From the IMG/VR virus record IMGVR_UViG_3300036980_000141, positions 1 to 23,675 of that record: a stretch of DNA of 23,675 nucleotides; one strand, 5' to 3'. This DNA is from a virus. Under the pieces are notes generated by a model. That model searched no databases. It saw only the letters and a list, made by a program, of their open reading frames with translations, and had not been told where the DNA came from. Positions 6,344 to 14,326 of the stretch are shown piece by piece (positions within the stretch are counted from its first letter, which is position 1; each line of letters begins with the position of its first letter). The translations under genes were made by a program, and so were the position numbers.

Positions 6344-9300
6344 TACGCGCTCCTCCTGTAGGTGCTAGTTGATGGAGTGGAGGGAGCGATGGAGCGGAGA
6401 GCCGAAGCCGCTCCGTAGGCACTAGAAGCAAGCTCGTCCGCCGACTGCGCTGCCTGTGTCCTGGCCGCAGTCTCCTCATACGCCGCGTTCGTCGCTCTCC
6501 TTCTGGCTTCCGCTTCCGCGTCGATCATTGCGACCAGCGCATCGAGCGAAGCCTGGAGGACGCCGGTCTGTGGCGGCACGACCATCGCCTCAAGTTCGAG
6601 CTGTCTCGTTTGCAATGTGACTGCGTACGATCCAGTCGCAGCTTGGAGCGCGAGCAGCGGGGCGGCCATCGCCGCCGTGATGAGGTCGGCGGGAGAGGTC
6701 GGAGCGCCGACCGGAGTCGTCTCCGCCGGAGGCGGCACAATCGGCGGCATGGTGGGCAGTTGGAGCAGCATCGCGGCGAGCGAGGCCGTCACCCCATCGA
6801 CTGCTATCTGGAGTGAGGCGAGGGGAATGACGACGGCGGTCAACTCGATGACCTTCTGCTGGAACGCGGCGATGAGAAGGGTGACGGCTGCGGCCATCTC
6901 CTGCATCGCCACCTGGGGCTGAGAGAGCGCAGCGACGAAGGCGTCCACCCCGATCTTGAGTCCCTCCGTCGGAACGGTAAGACCTTCGAGCGCCAGCTTC
7001 TTTTCCCTCAGCGAGTCCATGAGGGCCGCGAGCGTATCGCTCAGACCGAGGCCAATACCCGAGAGGTCAACGGGCTGAGGTTGGATCGCTGCGAACTTGA
7101 CCTGGAGTTCTGCAAGCGTCAGCGCGAGCACGGAGAGGGAGGCGACCGAAGCCTGCAACTGCACTCCCGCTTCGAGGAGAGCATCCTGGTACGCCTTCGC
7201 TGCTGCCTGGAGGTCGGCAGGAACGAGCGGGGTCGCCCCGAGCGCGGCTTCTCTCTCCTTCAAGGCGGCGAGGATTTCTTCCGGGGCCAGGGAGAGGGCG
7301 GAAAGTTCCTCCGCTTTTAGCTTGAGCAGATCGACCAGCGAGACCAGCGGCTCTCCGAGCGACTGCAGTCCTACCTGGGCCTGGAGCAGAGCGGCAGCGT
7401 AGGCCGCGAGTGCCGCCTGGAGGTCTGCCGTTGGGACTACGGGAAGCACGGGGGCTGGAGGCGTGAAGCTGGCGAGGGTGCTGGTGAATGTCTGAACCTG
7501 GACCCCGGCGTTCGTGATCGACGCTGCAATTGCTGTCGTCGCCGCCGTCACCGCAGTCGTGTCGAAGGTGGGGAAGGCGAGAACATTGGAGGGCAAGGTG
7601 GGGGCATTCTCCGGTCCCCTCTTCCCGCCCTTGTCCCCCGTCTCCTTGTCGAGCGCATCTCTGAACCTCCCGACCGCTCCCGTAGTGTCATCGAGTTCGT
7701 CCCCAAGGTCTTTCAAGCTCTTCTGGACTGCCTCCGTCTCGATGGTGACGCTCTGCAACGAGACTATCGTTCCGTCGATCGCAGCCTTGAGGAGATCCAT
7801 CTGCGCCTTGACCTCCTCCTGGAACGAGGCGAGGAGCGTGTCCGCAATCTGCGAGGCGAGTTTGAGTTGCGCCTCCGCCCACGAAGCCCAATCGAATCCC
7901 TCGAGGCCGGTGAGCATTCCCTGGAGACCAGTGAGGACATCCACGAGAAGCGCCTGCTGCGCCAAGACCTCATCCTGCATCCCCTTGAGAGCGGTCTCCG
8001 CTGCTGCCTGCGCCTCCTTGAGGAACTGCTCCGCCCATGCCTTCGTATCGAATCCACCGTATGAGCCTGACTCCCCGAGCGCCCACAATTGCTTCCCGTA
8101 CTCCAACATCTGCCGGGTGAGTTGCTCGACCTCCTCGGGGGTGCGCGCCTGCGCGAGTTGCTCCCTGAGCGAGACCATCTGCTGCGTGAGCCAGTACGCT
8201 TCCCATTGAGGACCCTTCTCCTTGGCCCTCGCTTCCTCGAACCCGGCGAAGGTCTCCTCGAATGACGCGGCCACAGACTTCTGCACGTCGGAGATTCGAC
8301 GGAGGTAGTTGAGGTTCGCCTCGTATTGGCTTGCCGCGAGTTGCCCGATCTGCTGCAGGCGCGACACCTGCTCGTCGTTCGCCAGCCCCTCGATCCCGTC
8401 GGCAAGTTCCTTGACGCTCCACAGAGTTCTCTGCGATGCTCTCCACCATTCCTGCTGCTCTGTCCCCGGCTCGCGTCCTTCGATCTTCGCCATCTGCCCT
8501 GAGAGGCCCATCTTCATATCCATGAGGAGCGATGTGAGGCTGAAGCCCGCCTGGTCTGCGCCACTCCCGAGTTGGTAGAGGGCCTGTCCGAACTGCTGAA
8601 TCTTGGCGACGAGTTCCCTGACGACCTCCGGGGTCTTGGCGTTCCTCAACTGCTCCATCAACTTCGTGATCTGCGTGGTGTAGAAAGCCGCCTCCGAGCC
8701 CTTGCCCTTGGCCTTCGCCGCGTCCTCCTCGAAGCCGAGGAAGATGTCGTCGAACGATCGCTTTATCTCCTTCTGCACATCCACAAGGTTCTTGAGATAC
8801 TCAAGGGAGCGGTTGTACTGCTCGGTCGCCAATGCCCCGATCTGCTCCGCACGGACGACCTGCTCCTCCGAGGTCATCTGGTCCATGCCCTCGCTGAGGT
8901 CTGCGATTCCCTTGAGGGTGTCAGTCATGGACTTGAGGAACGTATCCCGCACGGTGAGGGTGACGTCGGCCCGGAGAGTGTCGAGATCCTTTCCGAGTTC
9001 CTTCGTGAGTTCTTGCATATTGACGAGCGCCGAGACGTATCTCGCAAACGCAGCAAGAGCCTTGTCGAAGTCTCCTGTGACGAAGCTCCTCATCTGCTCT
9101 TCGATTCGACCGGCGGAAACCCCGACTGCTGTGAGCCCCGCTACGAGTGCCGGTTTGTAGAACTCGAACACCGCCTTGGGAACGGTGCTCTTGATGAAGG
9201 CGTCGATCGCGCTCTGGAGGTTCTTGCTCCTCTCGTTGAGAGCCAGGGTGATGTTCGGCATGTCTCCGATCGCCTGGCCGAGAAGATGCAGGGACTCGCG

Positions 9301-12300
9301 GAATGCGAAGCTGACGGTGCGGTATCTTGCCGTGATGGTCTCGGCGACTACCCGCTCCGCTTCCTTTCCAACACCTCCCGTGATCTCGGTGATGTATCCC
9401 CTGCCCCCCTTGAGTCCTCCGGTGGCGGTTTCCTTCCCTGGCCCAGCCGAACCGAAGTAAGCCATGAGCCCACCGACCACCGCTCCGACGATAGCCCCGA
9501 CCCAGTTCCAGCCTCCCATGCTCCCCGCTATAGCTCCGCCGACCATGCCGCCCCCGACGCCCCCACTGATAGCCCCTGCTGCCGTCGTGAGCCCTCGATT
9601 CTGCTTCGCCTGCCCGATCTGCCCGAGGATTCCCCCGAGGGTCGCGGCTGCCTGCATCCAGTTAAACGCAAGCTTCTTCGTTCCGTCGGCCAAGGTCTTC
9701 TCGACCATCCAGCCGGATTCTTGCAGCATCGTCTGGCGCTTCTTCGCGTCCGGCTCCATGAGGGCCGTCATCGCGTTTCCGAGAGCGCCCGCAGCGAAGC
9801 CCCCGAATGCGTCGGCGATGAGTTTGAATGCGTCGGTGATCTTGCCGCTCTTGAGTCCCTCTATGATCCCATCGGCGACGGACTTACTGAGGGTCTCCTT
9901 CGCCCATGCGGCGAGCTTGCTGACTTCAGGTTGGACTTGACTCCTATTCAAGACGATATCCCACGGGAGTGGCTGCGCTTTCGGAAGCGTCAACCCTTCA
10001 CGCATCTTGTCCCACAGTTGCTTCCGCTTGTCGTCGAGTTCCCATTGCATCCTCTGAGCAGCGATCTCACCCTCGCGCGCTCTGGTAAGCTCGACGATCT
10101 GCGCGGCCATCCTGTCGTACTCCTGGATCTGCGTCTCGGCTTCTTTCCGACCAAGTACGGCATTCTCGATCCTGCGCTCCTGCGCCTCCATCTCTAACTT
10201 GATCTCGTCCTGCTGACGCCTCGAGACATTCTCGATTGCCTTGGCGAGTGCGCGCTGCGCCTCGACAACTTTCTTTACAGCCTCAGGATCGCCGGATGTT
10301 TTCGCTACCTCCTTCGCTTGATCCGCGAGTTCCTTCATCTTCAGCAGAGCGGGGCCTAGTTCAACCTTCGGAGTCAGAGGGGATTCAATGATGTCCGACA
10401 GCCTCGCCATCTCCGCCTCGATACCCTCCATCGTCAATCGGAACGTGGCGACTGCCGCGTCTGCGACCGCCTGCGCGTCCGGCTTCGGGGGTCCGGCGAA
10501 GCCCCGCTCTTGAAACTTCTTGTACTCGTCGGAGACCTGTTGCTCGATCTGGAGGAACTTGTATGCGTCTTGCTGCGCGAGCTTCATCATCTCCGCGACG
10601 GTCTGCGGGACTCCCTCGATCCCCGCCTTGCGGATCTTCGTCACGATCGTCGTCATGCGAGTGACGTATTCCTGCATCGCGACTTCTGACGCTTTCAGTG
10701 CTGCCTTCTGCTGCGCGTCCGCACCAGCGACACCGAATAATCCCGCTAGCGGACTTCGAGCTCCTCCTGCTTTCCCGGCCTGTGCGTCCTGGTATTTCTG
10801 CGCTTCTGCTTGAAGTCGCTTGAATGCCTCGACGTTCTGTTGCGCGAGACTCGGGGCTCTGGCAAGGAGTTCGTTCCATGCCGCCTGCAATCCAGTCACC
10901 TTCAGTAGCGCAGTCGTGACCTCGTAGGAGAGGTAGCCGACGAGAAGCACTAGGCTGGCTTTCGCTGCGAGCGCTGCCGCTCCGACCCCGCTGAACCCAA
11001 CTCCCGATAGCACGGAGGCCGTATTCGCGGTCTTGATCGCGACAATCAACTGCGCGTAGAGGGGGATCAACAGGCCCACGCCCTTCACGAGCATGGAAAC
11101 GCCAATCGCGAGCGGGCCGAGTATCACAAGGAACGCGGCGAACTGTGCTATGAGTTTCTGCGTCGATGGGTCGAGCGAGCGGAACGCATTCACGACCTCC
11201 TTCACCGCATCCGCAACTCCACGCAGTTTGTCCGTGATAACCGGGAGCGTGACCTCTCCCAGGTCTTTCATGGCTTGCTTGATCTTGATGGTCTGCCGGT
11301 GGAACTCCAACAGTGGACCCTTCGATGCAATGTCCCACGCTTTGTTCATGTCTCCCTGCGTGCCGATCATGCGCCCAAAGATTCCCTCCACAGCTTGCGA
11401 TGACTTTCCTGCAAGAGCCATCAAGCCCGTGTACGCCCGGATGCTGCCGAACACTTGCATGATGGCATTGTCCTGGCCCTCAAATGACTTCACCACTTGC
11501 TGCAGGGCTGCAAGAAGGCCCTTGTTCTTGAGGGTAGCTTGGAGGTCAGAGAGACTCATCCCAACTTTTGAGAGAGCCTCCTCCGCTTGCCGTCCAGCTT
11601 TTCCTGCAAGTACCGCGAGAGCACCGCGCAGCGCAGTCACGGCCTCGGAGGAATCAAGACCGATCCTTGTCATGCTGGCGATGCTGGCTCCGATCTCGTC
11701 GAACGTGACTCCGATCTGCGAAGCCAGAGGGAGGACTCGGCCTAGCGAGCCTGCGAGTTCTTCCGGGGCCATCTTACCTTCTCGAACAGTAGCGACCAGG
11801 ATGTCCGTGGCGTGCTCTGCCGTCATGTTGGAGAGGGCATAGGCGTTCATGGCTGAGGTCACCGCATCCGCGACGATCTTCATGTCGCCCAGGCCAGCGG
11901 CGGCAGCCTTCGCGCTCATGTCGAGGACTGAGAGTGCTTTGTCTCCCCTGAGTCCTGCGGAGGTGATGAAGAACATTGCATCGGCGAGTTCGGTACCGCT
12001 CCTCGCCGTCTCCGAACTTAGACGCGTGATAGTTCCCCTGTAACTGTCAATCTCACTCGCTGCGACACCCACGAGTCCCTGGATTCTCCGCAGGGCGGCA
12101 TCGAACTCTCCGAACGCCAATCCAGATGCGGTCATCGCCGCGCCTATCGGGAGCCCCACCTTCATCGAGAAGGACTTCCCGAAGTCTCCGATGCCCTTCC
12201 CTGCCTTGGCGAACTTCTGCTCGATGGAGGTTGCGGCTTTTCCGGCTTCTCCTTCGATCCTCTTGAGGCCGGAGATGACTCCACTCTCGTCGAGCACGGC

Positions 12301-12330
12301 CTCGAACATGATGCTGACGTTTCCGGCCAT
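6343..12330 (-). CDS. Tail tape measure protein
   Basis: A 1995-residue protein that sets tail length and passes through the tube. The N-terminus (about residues 60-290) carries the TP901-type tape measure domain: DAALRRIQGLVGVAASEIDS, GTELADAMFFITSAGL, VREGKMAPEELAGSLGRVLP and SMTRIGLDSSEAVTALRGAL. Hydrophobic segments at about 390-430 and 460-477, and a Gly/Ala-rich stretch at about 910-965 (GGGMVGGAIAGSMGGWNW), could insert in the host membrane. There are long helical regions throughout. Residues about 1145-1260 and 1307-1425 are a clear duplication, and roughly 1610-1945 holds several weak repeats of about 60 residues. No peptidase or lysozyme motif was recognised. The ATG overlaps the chaperone stop. 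Confidence 0.95.
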   Translation of the reverse strand: MAGNVSIMFEAVLDESGVISGLKRIEGEAGKAATSIEQKFAKAGKGIGDFGKSFSMKVGLPIGAAMTASGLAFGEFDAALRRIQGLVGVAASEIDSYRGTITRLSSETARSGTELADAMFFITSAGLRGDKALSVLDMSAKAAAAGLGDMKIVADAVTSAMNAYALSNMTAEHATDILVATVREGKMAPEELAGSLGRVLPLASQIGVTFDEIGASIASMTRIGLDSSEAVTALRGALAVLAGKAGRQAEEALSKVGMSLSDLQATLKNKGLLAALQQVVKSFEGQDNAIMQVFGSIRAYTGLMALAGKSSQAVEGIFGRMIGTQGDMNKAWDIASKGPLLEFHRQTIKIKQAMKDLGEVTLPVITDKLRGVADAVKEVVNAFRSLDPSTQKLIAQFAAFLVILGPLAIGVSMLVKGVGLLIPLYAQLIVAIKTANTASVLSGVGFSGVGAAALAAKASLVLLVGYLSYEVTTALLKVTGLQAAWNELLARAPSLAQQNVEAFKRLQAEAQKYQDAQAGKAGGARSPLAGLFGVAGADAQQKAALKASEVAMQEYVTRMTTIVTKIRKAGIEGVPQTVAEMMKLAQQDAYKFLQIEQQVSDEYKKFQERGFAGPPKPDAQAVADAAVATFRLTMEGIEAEMARLSDIIESPLTPKVELGPALLKMKELADQAKEVAKTSGDPEAVKKVVEAQRALAKAIENVSRRQQDEIKLEMEAQERRIENAVLGRKEAETQIQEYDRMAAQIVELTRAREGEIAAQRMQWELDDKRKQLWDKMREGLTLPKAQPLPWDIVLNRSQVQPEVSKLAAWAKETLSKSVADGIIEGLKSGKITDAFKLIADAFGGFAAGALGNAMTALMEPDAKKRQTMLQESGWMVEKTLADGTKKLAFNWMQAAATLGGILGQIGQAKQNRGLTTAAGAISGGVGGGMVGGAIAGSMGGWNWVGAIVGAVVGGLMAYFGSAGPGKETATGGLKGGRGYITEITGGVGKEAERVVAETITARYRTVSFAFRESLHLLGQAIGDMPNITLALNERSKNLQSAIDAFIKSTVPKAVFEFYKPALVAGLTAVGVSAGRIEEQMRSFVTGDFDKALAAFARYVSALVNMQELTKELGKDLDTLRADVTLTVRDTFLKSMTDTLKGIADLSEGMDQMTSEEQVVRAEQIGALATEQYNRSLEYLKNLVDVQKEIKRSFDDIFLGFEEDAAKAKGKGSEAAFYTTQITKLMEQLRNAKTPEVVRELVAKIQQFGQALYQLGSGADQAGFSLTSLLMDMKMGLSGQMAKIEGREPGTEQQEWWRASQRTLWSVKELADGIEGLANDEQVSRLQQIGQLAASQYEANLNYLRRISDVQKSVAASFEETFAGFEEARAKEKGPQWEAYWLTQQMVSLREQLAQARTPEEVEQLTRQMLEYGKQLWALGESGSYGGFDTKAWAEQFLKEAQAAAETALKGMQDEVLAQQALLVDVLTGLQGMLTGLEGFDWASWAEAQLKLASQIADTLLASFQEEVKAQMDLLKAAIDGTIVSLQSVTIETEAVQKSLKDLGDELDDTTGAVGRFRDALDKETGDKGGKRGPENAPTLPSNVLAFPTFDTTAVTAATTAIAASITNAGVQVQTFTSTLASFTPPAPVLPVVPTADLQAALAAYAAALLQAQVGLQSLGEPLVSLVDLLKLKAEELSALSLAPEEILAALKEREAALGATPLVPADLQAAAKAYQDALLEAGVQLQASVASLSVLALTLAELQVKFAAIQPQPVDLSGIGLGLSDTLAALMDSLREKKLALEGLTVPTEGLKIGVDAFVAALSQPQVAMQEMAAAVTLLIAAFQQKVIELTAVVIPLASLQIAVDGVTASLAAMLLQLPTMPPIVPPPAETTPVGAPTSPADLITAAMAAPLLALQAATGSYAVTLQTRQLELEAMVVPPQTGVLQASLDALVAMIDAEAEARRRATNAAYEETAARTQAAQSADELASSAYGAASALRSIAPSTPSTSTYRRSA
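8056..8410 (-). repeat. Tape measure internal repeat, copy 2
   Basis: Second copy, about 118 residues from LADGIEGLANDEQ to LWALGESGSYGGF, about 163 codons downstream of copy 1. It has diverged to roughly half identity by eye. A shorter tandem pair follows it (AWAEQFLKEAQAAAETAL against SWAEAQLKLASQIADTLL). Confidence 0.8.
8550..8900 (-). repeat. Tape measure internal repeat, copy 1
   Basis: Encodes about 117 residues from LSEGMDQMTSEEQ to YQLGSGADQAGF. It aligns along its whole length with copy 2: EEQVVRAEQIGALATEQYNR against DEQVSRLQQIGQLAASQYEA, VQKEIKRSFDDIFLGFEE against VQKSVAASFEETFAGFEE, and AKTPEVVRELVAKIQQFGQA against ARTPEEVEQLTRQMLEYGKQ. Confidence 0.8.
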
Positions 12331-13099
12331 CAGTCGCTCTCCAGAAGTTCCTCAGCCTGCGCGTCGAAGGACTCCGCACCAGGACGGAACCGATCCAAGA
12401 CGACGCGCTCGATGATGTCCAGTCCCTTCACGATGTCCGCCGTCCACAACCCGAGCGGTTTCAACTTCGCCTCCATGTCACCCCACCGGAAACTGAGCAC
12501 GCCGCCCGCAGGCGACATATTCACCAGACCGAAGCACGACTGCCATGCCCCGAGGACGAGATGCCCCCATGCAGAAAGACCCGGCAGTTCGACTTCCTCT
12601 CCGGGCCTCCGCTTCGCCAGCATCGCCTCGGCGGCGGCCTTCAGTTTCCCTCGTCACCCTCCTGCCTCACCTTGTGCAGCGCCTCCGCTGCCCTGAGCAC
12701 CGCGAAGAAAACGTCCTGGTGCTCCTCGGCCATCCGGCCCGCGAGCACCTTGGTGTACGGGATGTCCGTCCCGTTCTTCGTGGTGAACTCCTTCCACTCC
12801 AGTACGATCTCCTCGAAGATTCCCCTGCGGACCTTGGGGTCGGAGAACGATGGCTGCCCGTCTCTCCCTCCGCACGCCGGACACTTCGGGGCGTACTTCC
12901 CGAACGGGAGGAAACCCAACCCCCCGCACTTCTGGCAGAGGTGGTAGCGCTGCTGCCACGCCTTTCGACGCGAGTCGTCAACGGGCAGCAGCGTCCACTT
13001 TCCGCTCATCACCAGCTTCCCTTGTTCGTCGAGAATCTCTGTCTCTTGTGGCTCGGCTGCTCCTGCCAGCCACGCATCCGTGAAGGTGATCTGTGCCAT
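12330..13099 (-). CDS. Tail assembly chaperone fusion (G-T-like), made by -1 frameshift
   Basis: The second chaperone frame spans 12330-12653 with no stop. Its first ATG (12623) lacks a clear ribosome site, so independent initiation is unlikely. A -1 shift at 12644-12650 joins the first 152 residues to LKAAAEAMLAKRRPG and onward, giving about 256 residues. The T-like part (GLSAWGHLVLGAWQSCFGLV, then FRWGDMEAKLKPLGLW, ending in an acidic helix AQAEELLESD) is typical of the extension that contacts the tape measure protein. The stop overlaps the tape measure ATG as TGATG. The chaperone frameshift is a widely conserved trait of siphovirus tails. Here it is read from the sequence, not measured. 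Confidence 0.82.
12641..13099 (-). CDS. Tail assembly chaperone (G-like), zero-frame product
   Basis: A 152-residue product from the ATG at 13099, chosen over an ATG at 13111 because GGAGGCGGGA ends directly before it. It lies between tube and tape measure genes, where lambda gpG-type chaperones are found, and its last codons form a frameshift site (see separate entries). The N-terminal part ITFTDAWLAG and the C-terminal helices GIFEEIVLEWKEF and TKVLAGRMAEEHQDVFFAVL fit a helical chaperone. Unusually, four cysteines form CQKC (55, 58) and CPAC (73, 76), a CX2C-X14-CX2C zinc-ribbon-like insert. It is expected to bind the tape measure protein and guide tube assembly. Confidence 0.85.
   Translation of the reverse strand: MAQITFTDAWLAGAAEPQETEILDEQGKLVMSGKWTLLPVDDSRRKAWQQRYHLCQKCGGLGFLPFGKYAPKCPACGGRDGQPSFSDPKVRRGIFEEIVLEWKEFTTKNGTDIPYTKVLAGRMAEEHQDVFFAVLRAAEALHKVRQEGDEGN
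12644..12650 (-). promoter_or_regulatory. Slippery heptamer GGGAAAC for -1 ribosomal frameshifting
   Basis: On the minus strand the end of the G-like gene reads GAG GGA AAC TGA. The heptamer G-GGA-AAC is an exact X-XXY-YYZ site in the correct phase, one codon before the stop, and slippage to GGG-AAA opens the T-like frame. Lambda uses the closely related GGGAAAG at the same place. Confidence 0.85.
12657..12663 (-). promoter_or_regulatory. Internal Shine-Dalgarno-like AGGAGGG upstream of the slippery site
   Basis: AGGAGGG lies six bases before the heptamer, inside the coding sequence. Internal Shine-Dalgarno sequences a short way upstream of a slippery site stimulate -1 frameshifting in bacterial dnaX. 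Its placement here is consistent with a similar stimulator, though the codons QEG would produce it anyway. Confidence 0.45.
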
Positions 13100-13114
13100 T
13101 CCCGCCTCCATTCC

Positions 13115-14086
13115 TCAGTACGTTGTCGAAAGATCGCTCAAGCACACGATCTCGAAGGCCGCTGCCTCCGAGTCGCTGAGGTAGTACCCCCGGAAGTCGC
13201 ACGCGACGCTGACGAGGCCGCGAGTGGTGATCGAGGGCGCTGCCGTCAGTCCGACCTTCGCCTCGGGGAACCAGAACTTCACCATCTTCGTCGGGGCTCC
13301 TGGCCGAGGGCACTCGAGCATGAGGTCTACGGTCGTGTCCCCGGTGACGTACCCCCGGAGGGTGTCCGCTGAGTCCCAGAGTCCGGTGATCGTGCCGCTG
13401 ACCTCGTAGGCTCCCGCAGCGAAGGATGCTGCGTAACGGTTGCCATCGAGAACCGCTGGCATCTCGACTGTCCTCGTGACAGTGAAGTCCACGTCCGTCA
13501 CCACAGCGCTTGCAGTTTGGTTGACCTTGAGGACCGCGTCCACGAGGTAGTGCCGAAGCTGCGTGTAAGAATCCGGCGAGGTGTCGTAGGCCGTGCCGGA
13601 GTTGAGCGTCTTGATCCCCGAACCCAGGAGGGTCCAGGTCGCCTTGAGAACCTCCGCCCTCTTGGTCGCCGTGACCTTCAGAGCCGAGAGGAACACGCCC
13701 TTGAATTGATCGTACTTCCCCTCTGTCGTGTCGCCGACCTCGACCCACAATGACGGTGGGGTCACGGTCCCGATCTTGAACTGATGCGTATACGGTGCCT
13801 GCGTTCCGGTGTTCGAGTAGCTGGTGAGGAAGTATTTCGCCATCCTCCCCAATGCGTCAGTCTCGACGGCCTGCACCAAGTCCCCGGTCGTGGTCCACAG
13901 ACCGCGAATCGGGGCGCTCGGATTGGGGTCGTCCTTCAGTTCGTCCGACGCGGCCATCTCCTCCGTCCAGCCGAACGTGCAACTGGCCTTCGGAATGGAG
14001 TAGCCGGTCGGGGTAGTCTGGCCGGAGTTGAAAGCATCCTCCGGGCCGACCACGACTCGCAGTGCTCCACCTGTCCTGTTTCCCAT
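13115..14086 (-). CDS. Major tail tube protein
   Basis: A 323-residue beta-rich protein with an AGGAGG site ahead of its ATG. It lies immediately before the tail assembly chaperone pair, the standard place of the tube protein in siphoviruses. Supporting features are the start MGNRTGGALRVVVGPEDAFN, PASCTFGW-like strands, LWTTTGDLVQAVETDALGRM (the helix region), YTHQFKIGTV, and a second half with repeating Thr/Ser/Val strands. The duplicated beta-sandwich look and length around 320 fit two tube-type folds or a tube fold plus an Ig-like surface domain. It should polymerise as rings around the tape measure protein. No enzymatic motif is present. Family assignment is by context and composition. 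Confidence 0.8.
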   Translation of the reverse strand: MGNRTGGALRVVVGPEDAFNSGQTTPTGYSIPKASCTFGWTEEMAASDELKDDPNPSAPIRGLWTTTGDLVQAVETDALGRMAKYFLTSYSNTGTQAPYTHQFKIGTVTPPSLWVEVGDTTEGKYDQFKGVFLSALKVTATKRAEVLKATWTLLGSGIKTLNSGTAYDTSPDSYTQLRHYLVDAVLKVNQTASAVVTDVDFTVTRTVEMPAVLDGNRYAASFAAGAYEVSGTITGLWDSADTLRGYVTGDTTVDLMLECPRPGAPTKMVKFWFPEAKVGLTAAPSITTRGLVSVACDFRGYYLSDSEAAAFEIVCLSDLSTTY

Positions 14087-14089
14087 CTC

Positions 14090-14326
14090 TTAGTCCTCCT
14101 CGTCCTTGTCTGGCAGCACTTGATGTTTCCTCCACCCGGCTGGCCTTGTGGGTGCATACTCGCGGGCCTCGACCGGCTCCACCTTGTAGCCTTTCACCCG
14201 CAGTGATTCCGCGTACTCGGGCGACAGATCGACCTCGCGCGGTTCGCCAGCGAGGAACGTTCCCGCTCCCCAATGCGACCTCGCCATGTAACCCGAGTTC
14301 GTTGGCAGTGTTATGCGATAGAGCAT
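14090..14326 (-). CDS. Small protein of unknown function
   Basis: A 78-residue protein whose ATG lies 16 bases inside the end of the glycosyltransferase-methyltransferase gene, with a GGAGGAGGCCGA ribosome site. It contains ARSHWGAGTFLAGEPREVDL, then SPEYAESLRVKGYKVEPVEA, and a charged tail ending PDKDEED. The middle resembles short phage proteins whose pattern is a 'G-x-P-x-x-[IVL]' turn, a short helix, and a final strand; the gene at 17288-17593 has a similar arrangement. No catalytic motif, signal or membrane segment is seen. Function unknown. Confidence 0.72.
   Translation of the reverse strand: MLYRITLPTNSGYMARSHWGAGTFLAGEPREVDLSPEYAESLRVKGYKVEPVEAREYAPTRPAGWRKHQVLPDKDEED

Noticed and set aside
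7081-7320. Plus-strand small frame inside the tape measure repeat region
   Set aside because: Opposite-strand shadow of the repeat-containing tape measure gene with no independent ribosome site or similarity.
8572-10197. Long plus-strand open frame of 541 codons, and similar plus-strand frames at 792-1742, 2782-3798, 4053-5030 and 21062-21838
   Set aside because: They lie antisense to well-supported structural genes, have Arg/Pro/Ser-rich composition typical of shadow frames in GC-rich DNA, no recognisable domains and no operon-like spacing.
12330-12623. Second chaperone frame as an independent gene starting at the ATG at 12623
   Set aside because: No good ribosome site precedes this ATG, the frame extends upstream without a stop, and the in-phase GGGAAAC site explains expression as a frameshift fusion.
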